Positions 18,524 through 31,812 of a DNA stretch of 64,000 nucleotides are shown piece by piece. The stretch comes from Sideroxydans sp. CL21 (GTDB lineage: Bacteria > Pseudomonadota > Gammaproteobacteria > Burkholderiales > Gallionellaceae), in assembly GCF_902459525.1 (NCBI RefSeq), contig NZ_LR699166.1, positions 2,182,501 through 2,246,500 on the forward strand, read 5' to 3'. Position numbers and translations under genes: made by a program. Below the pieces are notes generated by a model. It was not told the origin of the DNA. It saw only the letters and a list, made by a program, of their open reading frames with translations, and made no database searches. Positions within the stretch are counted from its first letter, which is position 1. Every line of letters starts with the position of its first letter.

Positions 18524-19888
18524 CTATTTATCAGTTACGTAAATGACCAGTTCATCACCAAGTTGCTTGAAGCTCTTGATCTGGTCAATCAATGAAGCAT
18601 CCAGCAGGTGATCTTTCGACAACAGCAGATCGCCTTGCCTGCTCAACAAATCGCGTGACAGCACCATGCCGGGTCTGAGCTGCTCCGGATGCAGTGCCAG
18701 TTCACGAACAGCATGGACCGTCGATGCCATCACACTCATGAATGCATCCACCACTGCCGGATCGTAACGATTGCCCCTTCCTTCCTGAATGAACAGCAGC
18801 GCATCTGCATGTTTCAGACGTTTGCTCAACAGCATGCCTAGCTGTACTGCATCATATTCGTTGGCCAGCATAATGACGCGGGCTCCGAGTGGGATCGCCA
18901 ATCCGGCCAGCTTGTCAGGGTAACCCAGCCCGTCAAAACGTTCATGGTGGCTGCGTATCAGTTTTGCCGCCCCATTCAAAGGTTCCAGCGCCATTAACGC
19001 CGTCTGCCCTTTGACAGGATGCTTGATCACGTCGAATCGCTCTTCGCTGGTCAGGTTTGCAAATGACTTTTCCAGCAGATAGTCGGGAAATCCGATCTTC
19101 CCGACATCGTGCAGCAGTGCTGCAAGAAATATGTCCTGTGCATCCGCGTCATTCATCTTCATCTTCTGTGCAATGGCACGGGACAGCTCGGCGACCCGGC
19201 GCGAATGTCCCGCCATGGCACCTTCGCGCATCTCGATGAGATTGGAAAAAACCCGGATCGATGTAATGAAATCCCGTTTGAGCTTATCGTGTGCAATTTC
19301 GAGGAACCCCATGGTCTGGCGTACTTCCTCGGTGCGCGCCTTGACCTTCGCTTCGAGGTTGGCGTTCAGGTCTTTCAACTCTTCGTTCTGCCTGCGTGTC
19401 AATTCTTCCAGGCCCTGGTTGGCCAACTCCAGTTTTTTCTGGTGCAAGGCTTGTTTGATGGCCAGGAGGATGTCGTTATCTTCCCAAGGCTTGGATATAT
19501 AGCGGTAAATATGCCCCTTGTTGATGGCATCAATTGTTGCGCCAATCTCGGCGTGCCCGGTCAGCAGGATACGTATCGTGTCCGGCCATCTGGCGTTAAC
19601 CTGTTCCAGAAATTGTGCCCCGTTCATTTCCGGCATGCGCATGTCTGAAACCACCAGATCGACTGCTTCGTGCTGCAGGATATCCAATCCTTGTGCGCCA
19701 TTTTCGGCAGTGAATATGCGATAGCCACCGGTGCGGAACAAGCGCTTCAGCGAGGAAAGTATGTTGACTTCATCGTCCACGAATAACAGGGTCGCTGTCC
19801 CGTCTGTTCCAGCCTGCGATGCCGGGATTTCTGGTTTTTCGCTCATCAGTATTTCCATAGTTAGAGTCCGCACTCGTTCGGCTTCCAT
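18524..19888 (-). CDS. Response regulator with HD-GYP phosphodiesterase domain
   Basis: A 454-residue REC-HD-GYP protein expected to hydrolyse cyclic-di-GMP when phosphorylated. REC (about 33-145) has the acid pair DDE (38-40), phosphoacceptor Asp82 in SDMRMPEMNG and Lys133 in SKPWED. A coiled coil (150-190) joins it to the HD-GYP domain, with HDVGK (His260/Asp261) and HHERFDGLGYP (314-324), all catalytic residues present. A C-terminal extension of ~90 residues (from about 365) follows, with repeats of LLSKDHLLDASLIDQI type. ATG 19888 overlaps the HDOD stop (TGATG); internal ATGs at MEILMSEK or MSEKPEIP are alternatives. It shares its receiver style with the two REC genes upstream. Confidence 0.93.
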   Translation of the reverse strand: MEAERVRTLTMEILMSEKPEIPASQAGTDGTATLLFVDDEVNILSSLKRLFRTGGYRIFTAENGAQGLDILQHEAVDLVVSDMRMPEMNGAQFLEQVNARWPDTIRILLTGHAEIGATIDAINKGHIYRYISKPWEDNDILLAIKQALHQKKLELANQGLEELTRRQNEELKDLNANLEAKVKARTEEVRQTMGFLEIAHDKLKRDFITSIRVFSNLIEMREGAMAGHSRRVAELSRAIAQKMKMNDADAQDIFLAALLHDVGKIGFPDYLLEKSFANLTSEERFDVIKHPVKGQTALMALEPLNGAAKLIRSHHERFDGLGYPDKLAGLAIPLGARVIMLANEYDAVQLGMLLSKRLKHADALLFIQEGRGNRYDPAVVDAFMSVMASTVHAVRELALHPEQLRPGMVLSRDLLSRQGDLLLSKDHLLDASLIDQIKSFKQLGDELVIYVTDK

Positions 19889-20739
19889 CAATCCTGTGTT
19901 TCCAGCATCAACTTGGCCACGGCATCCAGTTGATCCGGCTGCGGCATGCCGGGCTCAATGCGCTCCCAGCTTATCCTCAAACGGTCGCGCAATTTTTGAG
20001 ACAGGTTGTCTATCAAGGCATCGCCCTTCAATCCTCTTTCGAGCAGCACCGCCACATACACCATGCCGCTTAACGGCTCAAACGGTTCATGTTCCGGGAT
20101 ACGCCAGAAATTGATGGCATGCTCGATCTCCGGCGGAAAGTTCCAGCGCTTGGCCATTTCCGCCCCGATTTCGGAGTGGTCGAAACCGAGCATGCTCCGT
20201 TCGACCTCGATCAGGTTCAGTCCGGAAGCCTTTTGCTGCGCCAGTATGTCCGCAAATTTTTCCGGAATGCAGATACTCAATACAAGTTGGCCTACGTCAT
20301 AAAATAATCCTGAGGTAAACGACAGTTGCCTCACTCCATCCAGGCATTGCGCCAGCGACTCAGTGTAGGAGGCCACCTTGAAACTGCGCATCCAGTAGGC
20401 ATGGCGGTCAAACAGCTCATCGCCATTTGCCGGAAAAGCGCGAGTGAATCCTGCCGATACGACCAGCGAGCGAACAGTGTCAAATCCCAGGACGGTGACG
20501 GCATCCTGTATGGAGCCAACCTCTCGCGACAAACCATAAAACGATGAGTTAGCCACCCGCAATACTCTCGCGCTCAAACCCTGATCGAGCTCGATCTTGC
20601 GCGCCATAATGGCGCTGCCCACATTGGCATTTCTGAAGCTGGACATCACTTCCCGCACCACCAACGGCATGGCGGGAAGCTGATGCAGCTTGTCCAGAAT
20701 TGCCTTCTTGTCTGTAACAGCGGACATATTCTCTTTCAT
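19888..20739 (-). CDS. HDOD-domain protein
   Basis: A 283-residue HDOD protein, a catalytically inactive relative of HD phosphohydrolases that acts as a signalling adaptor. Landmarks are LPAMPLVVREVM, ELDQGLSARVLRVANSSFYGL, IQDAVTVLGFDTVRSLV and GFDHSEIGAEMAKRWNFP, the standard HDOD series. ATG 20739 is chosen because it overlaps the previous stop as ATGA; ATG 20727 (MSAVTD) is the alternative, while an upstream extension to 20811 would overlap the REC-PAS gene heavily. The gene sits between two response regulators, so it probably relays their output. Confidence 0.92.
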   Translation of the reverse strand: MKENMSAVTDKKAILDKLHQLPAMPLVVREVMSSFRNANVGSAIMARKIELDQGLSARVLRVANSSFYGLSREVGSIQDAVTVLGFDTVRSLVVSAGFTRAFPANGDELFDRHAYWMRSFKVASYTESLAQCLDGVRQLSFTSGLFYDVGQLVLSICIPEKFADILAQQKASGLNLIEVERSMLGFDHSEIGAEMAKRWNFPPEIEHAINFWRIPEHEPFEPLSGMVYVAVLLERGLKGDALIDNLSQKLRDRLRISWERIEPGMPQPDQLDAVAKLMLETQD

Positions 20740-21557
20740 TCCTGATCGGCCACAATAACAAGTACCACTCCCCGAGATGATGAAAGCTCTCCCATCGGGC
20801 TGCACCAGCACTGGGCCTTGCGGCCATCTGAAAGTCGATAGAGAACTTTCCTTTCAAACTTGCGGTCATCCTCGTCATGAATGCAACTCAGCAATTCCGG
20901 CGGGATAACATCGTCGGCCGACTCGCCCAGCAACGGTCGGGATCCACTTCCTGCAAACAAGCTGTGCGCGTTTTGATTGGCAATGGCGATCACGCCGTCG
21001 TCCCCGATACCGACCACCGCTACCGGCAAACGTTCCAACACTTCCTGCGAGACTTGAAGAATCTCGAGGTTGCGCATCACTTCGTGTGTTTTTTCTTCCA
21101 CGCGCAATTCAAGTTCATGATTGATGCTCATCAGCTCCTCGTTCGCATCCTCCAGCTCATGTGCCAATCGCACGTTTTCCATCTTCATTTCATAACGTTG
21201 GAATGCCTCTTCAACGTTGGCCCGCAGCAGATCATCTTCCCACGGCTTGGTGAGGAATTTGTAGATCGCTCCACGGTTGATGGCATCGGTCACCGTATTG
21301 AGTTCGGTATAACCGCTCAGCACGATACGCATGGTATCGGGATAAAGTTCCCGCACCTTGCCCAAAAATTCAACGCCCGTCATTCCGGGCATACGCTGGT
21401 CCGAAATGATCACACCGACTTCATTTTGCGCCAGCAAGTCCAGCCCTGCTTCGCCGCTGTTTGCACGCAGGATGAGGTAGCCGTCCCGGCGCAGCAAGCG
21501 CACGAGAGCAGAAACAATATTGTCCTCGTCATCGACCAGCAACAGCGTGCGTTCCAT
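20736..21557 (-). CDS. Response regulator with PAS-like output
   Basis: A 273-residue regulator. REC (1-120) has LLLVDDED, phosphoacceptor Asp53 in SDQRMPGM and Lys104 in TKPWED. A coiled coil (about 120-175) leads to a PAS-like domain (180-270: LERLPVAVVGIGDDGVIAIANQNA..., ending in GVVLVIVADQE), but no enzymatic or DNA-binding output follows. It may therefore scaffold or sense a cofactor. Its receiver is clearly paralogous to that of the preceding GGDEF-EAL regulator (ERTLLLVDDE, SDQRMP, RIVLSG, GAIYKF shared). ATG 21557 overlaps the previous stop by one base (TGATG). Confidence 0.9.
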   Translation of the reverse strand: MERTLLLVDDEDNIVSALVRLLRRDGYLILRANSGEAGLDLLAQNEVGVIISDQRMPGMTGVEFLGKVRELYPDTMRIVLSGYTELNTVTDAINRGAIYKFLTKPWEDDLLRANVEEAFQRYEMKMENVRLAHELEDANEELMSINHELELRVEEKTHEVMRNLEILQVSQEVLERLPVAVVGIGDDGVIAIANQNAHSLFAGSGSRPLLGESADDVIPPELLSCIHDEDDRKFERKVLYRLSDGRKAQCWCSPMGELSSSRGVVLVIVADQE

Positions 21558-23395
21558 CAACCCTCCAGTGAACAATTCAGGGTTTCGCCACTTTGAAGCA
21601 AATCCGTCATGGCTGCGGCGGATACCGGACGGCTGAACAAATATCCCTGTATCTCATTGCAACCCATCTTGCGCAACTTCGCCAATTGCGCCGTCGTTTC
21701 CACCCCTTCCGCGATGATGCTTAATCCAAGACTGTGGCCCAGCGCGATAATCGCCGCGACAATCGCTTCATCGTCGCGATCGCTGGAAAGTTCATGCACG
21801 AAAGACTGGTCGATCTTGAGGCTGCTTATTGAAAACCGCTTGAGATAACTCAGGCTCGAATAGCCGGTACCGAAATCGTCAATAGAGAACCGGATGCCCG
21901 CTTCATGCAACTTGTTCAGCGTATCGATCGCTCCTTCCGCATTGCTCATCAGCAGGCTTTCTGTCAGTTCGAGTTCAATTGCACCCAGAGCCGGATCGAG
22001 ACCGTTCTCGGTCAGGATGCCCAGAACCATACCGGCAAAATCAGGCTGCCTGAATTGCAGTGTCGACAAATTGACCGCGATATGAACGTCTGGCAAACCG
22101 GCTGTAATCCATGTTCGGGCCTGCTTGCTTGCGGCTCGCAAAACCCATTCCCCGACCGGCAGAATAAGGCCGGTTTCTTCCAGCAATGGAATAAAATCGC
22201 CCGGTGTGACCAGGCCGCGTTCCGGGCTTTGCCAGCGCAGCAGTGCTTCCGCCCCGACGATTTTTGCACTGTCCATATCCACTTTGGGCTGGTAATAGAG
22301 CATGAACTCCTCGCGCTCAATGGCACGGCGCAATTCGGTTTCCAGATTCAGGCGCTGCCAAGCGGAGGCATTCATGTGTCCTGCGTAAAACTGGAAATTA
22401 TTGTGACCTTCATCTTTGGCCTGGTGTTGCGCCGCTTCCGCATTCTTCAGCAATGTTGTCGTATTCAGACCGTCAACCGGATAAATACTGATTCCCATGC
22501 TGAGCGTGATGAAAATTTCACTGTCGCCTATCGATATGGGATTGTGCGCAAACGAGTCAAGCAGCTTCTGCGCCACTTCGGCTGCATCATGGGTGGCTTT
22601 CAGCCCCGTCAGTACAACTCCGAATTCGTCGCCCGCAGTACGAGCCACCGTGTCGCAGGCGCGTATTTGACTGGTCAGCCTTCCCGCTACAGCCTGCAGC
22701 AACTGATCCCCGACAGGGTGGCCGTAAGAGTCGTTGACCTGTTTGAACCGGTCAAGATCGAGCGACATGACCGCTACCATGCGATTGTCGCGATGTGCGC
22801 GGGCCAGTTCCTGATCGAGCCGGTCGAGAAATAAAATACGGTTGGGCAGGTCGGTGAGTGCATCGTAATGCGCAATACGTTCGATCTGGGCATCCTTGTT
22901 TTCCACTGCAGCCGCAAGTTCCAGATTGACCTGCGCCAACTGGCCGTTTGCAGCCTGGATCTCCTGCAGCAGATGCGCCTTCTCGTGCGCCAGCTCCTGG
23001 CGCCAGAAAGCCTCCATCACATCGACACGCAATACCTCGTTGTCCCACGGTTTGGAAAAAAATTTGTAAATCGCGCCCTGGTTAATGGCCTCTCTTACCG
23101 AATCGAAATCGGCAGAACCGCTCAATACGATGCGTACCGTCTCCGGATACAACTCTTTGACCTGAGCCAGAAACTCCACCCCGGACATTTCTGGCATGCG
23201 CTGGTCCGAAATGACAACACCGATATTGTGTTTAGCCAGCATTTCCAGGCCCTGCCGACCACTGTTCGCGTGCAGAATATTGTAGCCGTCATATCTGAGC
23301 AGACGCTCCAAAGAGGCGATTACATCTTCCTCATCGTCGACCAGCAATAAAGTTCGTTCCACCGCAGCCCCCAATGTTGCATCGAGATGCTGCAC
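21557..23395 (-). CDS. Response regulator with GGDEF and EAL domains
   Basis: First gene of the cassette, 612 residues, REC-GGDEF-EAL. REC: DDE (20-22), Asp64 in SDQRMPEM, Lys115 in SKPWDN. The GGDEF motif is altered to AGDEF (254-258) although the RACD inhibitory-type site (245-248) is kept, so cyclase activity is doubtful. EAL is complete: EALLRW (383-388), ELTES (476-480), DDFGTG (506-511), EGVE (563-566). The protein is thus most likely a phosphorylation-controlled cyclic-di-GMP phosphodiesterase in which the degenerate GGDEF may act as a GTP sensor, as in other composite proteins. The 216 bp upstream hold a perfect 18-bp palindrome that may control the operon. Confidence 0.94.
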   Translation of the reverse strand: MQHLDATLGAAVERTLLLVDDEEDVIASLERLLRYDGYNILHANSGRQGLEMLAKHNIGVVISDQRMPEMSGVEFLAQVKELYPETVRIVLSGSADFDSVREAINQGAIYKFFSKPWDNEVLRVDVMEAFWRQELAHEKAHLLQEIQAANGQLAQVNLELAAAVENKDAQIERIAHYDALTDLPNRILFLDRLDQELARAHRDNRMVAVMSLDLDRFKQVNDSYGHPVGDQLLQAVAGRLTSQIRACDTVARTAGDEFGVVLTGLKATHDAAEVAQKLLDSFAHNPISIGDSEIFITLSMGISIYPVDGLNTTTLLKNAEAAQHQAKDEGHNNFQFYAGHMNASAWQRLNLETELRRAIEREEFMLYYQPKVDMDSAKIVGAEALLRWQSPERGLVTPGDFIPLLEETGLILPVGEWVLRAASKQARTWITAGLPDVHIAVNLSTLQFRQPDFAGMVLGILTENGLDPALGAIELELTESLLMSNAEGAIDTLNKLHEAGIRFSIDDFGTGYSSLSYLKRFSISSLKIDQSFVHELSSDRDDEAIVAAIIALGHSLGLSIIAEGVETTAQLAKLRKMGCNEIQGYLFSRPVSAAAMTDLLQSGETLNCSLEG

Positions 23396-23468
23396 TCTAT
23401 CACGTCATCCCTCAACTGGCACCGGGGTGACTTGTTGCGGGAAACACAATTTTTTGGAATGGATTCCA

Positions 23469-23486
23469 GCGAATATTTATATTCGC
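23469..23486. promoter_or_regulatory. Perfect palindrome upstream of the signalling operon
   Basis: GCGAATAT-TT-ATATTCGC, 8-bp arms with a 2-bp centre, lies 74 bp upstream of the REC-GGDEF-EAL start and 125 bp past the end of the channel gene. TTCC and GGAA flank it almost symmetrically. The position and symmetry suggest a dimeric regulator site. No known consensus was recognised. Confidence 0.5.
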
Positions 23487-23611
23487 AAGGAATGAAACCG
23501 GCGACCAATATGGTCCTATCCCTGCAAGCCCTCAGCCCCGGGAAGACTTGATCATGAATGATTGCGACGCGCTGGGTCGATGAATAACCCTGCGATGAAT
23601 AGCGTATTTGT

Positions 23612-24637
23612 CTAATCGATACCTTGTATCAATTGTTCCAGACGGGAACGTCCTTCAGGTGTGGCCATCACCATCAGCACGTCCTTGTCTTGCAAATGGT
23701 GGCTTGCCTGTGGATTGAACTGCCATGTTTCATCACGCTGTAGGGCAAGCACCATACAGTCCTTGTTGCTGTGGTAAAGCACACTCAAGGGCTTGTTGGC
23801 CAGGCTGTCCGGAATCACGATTTCTTCCATGCGCAGCTTGCTGTCCGATTTCAGCATCTCGTCGAGAAAGTTCATCACGTTTGGCCGCACCATGGCTGAA
23901 ACGATACGCAAGCCTCCGCTGAAGTCCGGCGAAATGACCTCGTCCGCGCCAGCGCGCCGTGTTTTCTCGGCATTCTTCGGTGCATGACAGCGCGCCACTA
24001 CGCGCAGTTTGGGATTGAGCTGCTTGGAACTCAGACTGATGACCAGATTGGCGCTGTCGTCGTGCGCGACGGCAAACACCCCCTTGGCGTTCGTTATCCC
24101 GGCGGCCAACAACACATCATTGTCGGTCGCGTCACCATGCAAATAAAGCTGCGTCGGGTGCATCTCAAGATACCGATGGATGTTTTCGAGGTCGTTATCG
24201 ATAATAACGGACGGACGCCCGGTCAACTCGAGATCATGCGCCACATTGCTTCCCACCAGCCCTACGCCGCACACGATGTAATGATTTTTCAATTGTTCGA
24301 TTTTGAGTTTCATCTTCCTTTTCCGCCGAGAGATATTGAGATCGTTTTCCAGCATGAATGCCGTCAATGTGGAAAGCACATAGCCTAGAACACCGATACC
24401 GGCCATGCCGATAAAAACCGTGAACAGGCGCCCGTATTCATAGTGCGTGACATCGATCACCTCGCTATAGCCGATGGTGGCGGTAGTAATGAATGTCATG
24501 TAAAAACAGTCCAGCCAGGAGTACTGAGGACCGCCCAGGATGCGATAGCCTACCGTGCCTGTGATGAATACGAATACCAGCGCCAGCAACGCGATCAGCA
24601 GGTTGCGAATAACTTTCGATTCGTGGTGGTCGACCAT
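23612..24637 (-). CDS. Two-TM potassium channel with TrkA/RCK domain
   Basis: A 341-residue ion channel: TM1 (about 11-31), a pore helix with filter TIGYSE (54-59), TM2 (about 76-96), a basic linker (SRRKRKMKLK), then an RCK/TrkA-N Rossmann domain (GVGLVGS at 132-138, followed by the strand ending IIDND) and a TrkA-C domain. The filter has Ser instead of the usual Gly after GY, a variant common in this subfamily, so K+ selectivity is likely but not certain. It starts one base after the def stop, at the end of the zipA-ligA-galU-hpt-def run. RCK ligands can be Ca2+ or nucleotides; none can be assigned. Confidence 0.92.
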   Translation of the reverse strand: MVDHHESKVIRNLLIALLALVFVFITGTVGYRILGGPQYSWLDCFYMTFITTATIGYSEVIDVTHYEYGRLFTVFIGMAGIGVLGYVLSTLTAFMLENDLNISRRKRKMKLKIEQLKNHYIVCGVGLVGSNVAHDLELTGRPSVIIDNDLENIHRYLEMHPTQLYLHGDATDNDVLLAAGITNAKGVFAVAHDDSANLVISLSSKQLNPKLRVVARCHAPKNAEKTRRAGADEVISPDFSGGLRIVSAMVRPNVMNFLDEMLKSDSKLRMEEIVIPDSLANKPLSVLYHSNKDCMVLALQRDETWQFNPQASHHLQDKDVLMVMATPEGRSRLEQLIQGID

Positions 24638-24638
24638 G

Positions 24639-25172
24639 CTATTCGTCCTGCACCCCGGCATCGGGGAACAGCACGTCGCTGAAACCGAAGTCCTTCATGT
24701 CCCGAATGCGCATCGGGTACAGGATGCCGTCGAGATGGTCGCACTCGTGCTGCACCACTCTTGCATGAAAACCGCTGACCGTACGATCGATAAGCGCACC
24801 ATACTCGTCTCGGCCCTGATAGCGCAAGTTTGTGTAGCGCGGAACAAGACCGCGCATGCCGGGCACACTAAGGCATCCTTCCCAGCCGTCTTCCATGGCA
24901 TCGGTCAGCGGTGTAAGGACTGGATTGATCAGTACCGTCTGCGGTACGGTTTCAGCATCGGGATATCTCGGGTTTTTGTTCACTTCAAAGATGACCACAC
25001 GCAGATTCACACCGATCTGCGGCGCAGCCAGACCGACGCCGTCTTTGGCCAGCATGGTGTCGCGCATATCGGCCAGCAAAGCGTGCAATTCGAGTGTGTC
25101 GAACAAAACCAGTTCTTCTGCTCTGCGCAGCAGGCGTGCATCGCCCAAACGCAAGACGTCCCTAGTCGCCAT
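24639..25172 (-). CDS. def: Peptide deformylase
   Basis: Removes the formyl group from the initiator Met of nascent proteins, using Fe2+. The 177 residues carry all three motifs: [18 protein letters not shown] (metal ligand Cys) and QHECDHLDG (two His ligands and catalytic Glu). It overlaps the 3' end of the upstream phosphorylase gene by 11 bp. It is probably a second deformylase, since the usual def lies with fmt; that cannot be checked here. Confidence 0.95.
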   Translation of the reverse strand: MATRDVLRLGDARLLRRAEELVLFDTLELHALLADMRDTMLAKDGVGLAAPQIGVNLRVVIFEVNKNPRYPDAETVPQTVLINPVLTPLTDAMEDGWEGCLSVPGMRGLVPRYTNLRYQGRDEYGALIDRTVSGFHARVVQHECDHLDGILYPMRIRDMKDFGFSDVLFPDAGVQDE

Positions 25173-25908
25173 CTTGTTCTACCGCATGTTCAAGAATATT
25201 GCGCACGCGCTCCATTGCCGGACTCATGACGACACCTATCGTTTCGAGCGGGACCCGGTCGCGGCTGTCTCCACGCCCTGCCGCAGAGTTCACTACCACA
25301 GCGATGGTGGCATAAGCCAGACCCAGCTCCTTTGCCAGTGATGCTTCCGGCATGCCCGTCATGCCGACCATGTCCGCACCGTCGCGTTCCAGCCTGTTGA
25401 CCTCTGCTGCCGTTTCCAGTCTTGGCCCTTGTGTGACTGCATGTACGCCGCCATCCACACAAGCTTCACCCGCCCTGTTCACCGCTGCCAATATCTGCTG
25501 CCGCATCTGTTCGTTATACGGCCGCGTAAAATCGATGTGAGTGACAGGCCTGTCCTTGCCGTCAAAATAAGTGAAGTCACGGCCATAGGTATAGTCGATG
25601 ATCTGGTCTGGAACTACCAAAGTGCCGGGTATCAGATCAGCGCGGATACCGCCGACGGAAGTGGCTGCAATGATGCGCTTAGCACCCTGATCGCGAAGTG
25701 CCCACAGGTTGGCCCGATAGTTCACTTCGTGCGGCGGGATCGTATGACCGTAACCGTGGCGTGCGAGGAACATCACTTCATGCTGGTTGATGGTGCCGAA
25801 TGTCACCGGCCCTGAGGGCTCGCCGTACGGCGTGCGCATCACCTGCCGGTGGGTGATCTTCAGGTTTGTCAGTTGGGTAAGCCCGGTGCCGCCGATGATT
25901 GCCAACAT
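25162..25908 (-). CDS. S-methyl-5'-thioinosine phosphorylase (MTAP/PNP family)
   Basis: A 248-residue family 2 nucleoside phosphorylase. It has IGGTGL at the N terminus, phosphate-binding ARHGYGH (49-55), and ATSVGGIR. In the base-binding loop it has Asn207 (VVNSAAGRG) where adenosine-specific MTAP has Asp. That points to a 6-oxopurine substrate, hence methylthioinosine or a general PNP, as in the Pseudomonas enzyme. The adjacent hpt gene could reuse the hypoxanthine released, giving a short salvage route for the polyamine by-product methylthioadenosine after deamination (inference). It starts one base after the hpt stop. Confidence 0.88.
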   Translation of the reverse strand: MLAIIGGTGLTQLTNLKITHRQVMRTPYGEPSGPVTFGTINQHEVMFLARHGYGHTIPPHEVNYRANLWALRDQGAKRIIAATSVGGIRADLIPGTLVVPDQIIDYTYGRDFTYFDGKDRPVTHIDFTRPYNEQMRQQILAAVNRAGEACVDGGVHAVTQGPRLETAAEVNRLERDGADMVGMTGMPEASLAKELGLAYATIAVVVNSAAGRGDSRDRVPLETIGVVMSPAMERVRNILEHAVEQDGD

Positions 25909-25909
25909 G

Positions 25910-26457
25910 TTATTTTTCCTTCACTGCGTAGATCGCGGGCAGATTGCGCCACGCTCCATGAATATCCATCCCGTAACCGAACACGAAACGGTCCGGCAAC
26001 TCCAGGCCAACGAAATCCGCGTGTATGGGTTTGACCTTGCCGTTCTGTTTATCGGCAAACACGGCGCTGTAGAACTTGCTTGCGCCCAGCTCCATCACGC
26101 GCTGCCTGATCGCATGCAGGGTTTCGCCTTCGTCAAGGATATCGTCCACCACCAGCACGACCTTGTCGCGCACATTTTCGCGCGGGGCCACCTTCCAATG
26201 CAATTCCCCGCCCCGTTTCTCATTTCCGTAACGCGACACGTGCAGGTAATCGAAGTCCAGCGGAAAGTCCAGCAAGGGCAGCAATTGCCCGGTGAATACC
26301 ACCGCCCCGCCCATTACCGATAGCACCAGCGGATGCTGATCCGACAACGCGGCATTGATCGCAAACGCCACTCGTTGCACGGCAGCTTGCACCTCGTCCG
26401 CCGAGCGTATCAGCTCGGCTTCTTGCAGAATGCTGCGGGCTTGCAGATTGTTCAGGA

Positions 26458-26461
<4 letters not shown>
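25910..26461 (-). CDS. hpt: Hypoxanthine-guanine phosphoribosyltransferase family protein
   Basis: Transfers phosphoribose from PRPP to hypoxanthine/guanine. The 183 residues include the PRPP loop [14 protein letters not shown] (101-114), the early [15 protein letters not shown], and a flexible basic loop (RYGNEKRGG). The overall pattern fits the subclass annotated hypoxanthine-guanine phosphoribosyltransferase in proteobacteria. ATG overlaps the galU stop (ATGA). Co-location with the methylthioinosine phosphorylase supports a purine salvage role. Confidence 0.93.
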
Positions 26462-30421
<3,960 letters not shown>

Positions 30422-30699
30422 GTTCGAATACCGGGGAGTACACCAAGTGGGAAATACCCGTGAATTATCTCAAATCCTTGCTTAGAATGGCAGGTCTTAA
30501 AGTATTGCGGCCACTTGTCGCTAAACGTAAGATCGGCCATGCCGTCGTTCCGGCAGTTGACGATGGCTGCCGGGAAGGTTCTACTTACGTCGGCTCGATT
30601 CCAAAGAACCGCCATTTGGACCAGCCGCACTCCATCCATAACCCCGCATGAAAGACGGGGCAGAGTATCTCACGATGCGTTTACAAAGGAACGACCATC

Positions 30700-31812
30700 A
30701 TGCCATTCGAAATTATCAGCCAGAACGACAAGAACCTGTCTCATCCGACCATCGCGATCATCGACGATGAGTTCACCAGCCGCATTATCCTCGACAAGAT
30801 CGTGCGCGGTTTGCAGAAGGATATTTTCGTTCAGGCATTCGCCTCTCCCCTGGGAGCGATCGATTGGCTAAGGCTGAATCAGCCTGACCTGATCCTGGTC
30901 GATTATCTGATGGATGAAATGTCCGGACTGGAGGTCATCAAAACGATACGGCGCATTCCCCATCTTGAACATGTTCCCATCATCATGATCACCGTATCGA
31001 ACGACAACGAAATACGCCACAGGGCACTGGATCTGGGCGTTGCCGAATTTCTCTCCAAGCCATTCAATCACTACGAATGCCAGATCCGCTGCCGCAATCT
31101 GCTCACTTTGCACCGGCACCATAAAGAAGTGTTGCTCCGTTCCGAAAAGCTTGAAGAAGCCGTTGCCGAGGCTACGCGGCGGATACGGGAACGCGAACAG
31201 GAAACACTGATCCGTTTGGCGAAGGCTGGAGAATATCGGGATTCGGATACCGGCAACCACGTATTGCGTATGGCAAAGTTTTCGCGCCTGATTGCCGAGG
31301 GGATGGGATTGGACGAAAACCGTTGCAGCCTGATCGAGATGGCCGCTCCCATGCACGACATCGGCAAGATCGGCATTCCGGACCGTATCCTGCTCAAACC
31401 GGGAAAGCTGAACCACGAAGAGTTCGCGACAATGAAGACGCATTCCTCTATCGGCTACCATATCCTCCAGAACAGTCACTCCAAGTACATCAGCCTGGGG
31501 GCACAAATTGCGCTTTCCCACCATGAAAAATACGATGGCAGCGGCTACCCGAATGGCCTGAAGGGAAAATCAATCCCGCTCGACGCACGCATTGTCGCCG
31601 TAGCCGATGTCTATGATGCCCTGACCTCAGAACGCCCTTACAAAAAAGCCTGGTCAAACCAGGATGCGCTGGCATACCTTGACGCCAACAAGGGCGCGCA
31701 CTTTGACCCGGGCTGCGTGGAGGCATTCATGCTGCAATTCAGCAAGGTCAGCCTCATCCAGCAACAGTTGCAGGATGCTTCGCCTTCACAGAAAGTGCAG
31801 GTGTGGCAATGA
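30700..31812 (+). CDS. rpfG: RpfG: response regulator with HD-GYP cyclic-di-GMP phosphodiesterase
   Basis: Output protein of the DSF quorum-sensing pathway. The 370 residues hold a receiver (16-130; acid pair DD 22-23, phosphoacceptor Asp68 in LVDYLMDEMSG, Lys120 in SKPF), a helical linker, and an HD-GYP domain with GNH, HDIGK (219-223) and HHEKYDGSGYP (274-284). All residues needed for cyclic-di-GMP hydrolysis are kept. ATG 30700 is followed by a receiver lead resembling Xanthomonas RpfG. The gene overlaps rpfC by ATGA and the pair converges on rpfF, as in Xanthomonas. Assignment as RpfG rather than a generic HD-GYP regulator rests on this context. Confidence 0.92.
   Translation: MPFEIISQNDKNLSHPTIAIIDDEFTSRIILDKIVRGLQKDIFVQAFASPLGAIDWLRLNQPDLILVDYLMDEMSGLEVIKTIRRIPHLEHVPIIMITVSNDNEIRHRALDLGVAEFLSKPFNHYECQIRCRNLLTLHRHHKEVLLRSEKLEEAVAEATRRIREREQETLIRLAKAGEYRDSDTGNHVLRMAKFSRLIAEGMGLDENRCSLIEMAAPMHDIGKIGIPDRILLKPGKLNHEEFATMKTHSSIGYHILQNSHSKYISLGAQIALSHHEKYDGSGYPNGLKGKSIPLDARIVAVADVYDALTSERPYKKAWSNQDALAYLDANKGAHFDPGCVEAFMLQFSKVSLIQQQLQDASPSQKVQVWQ

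Noticed and set aside
30642-30664. Terminator-like CCCCG/CGGGG hairpin before rpfG
   Set aside because: Only five base pairs, no U-run, and it lies upstream of rpfG with no gene reading into it on the plus strand.
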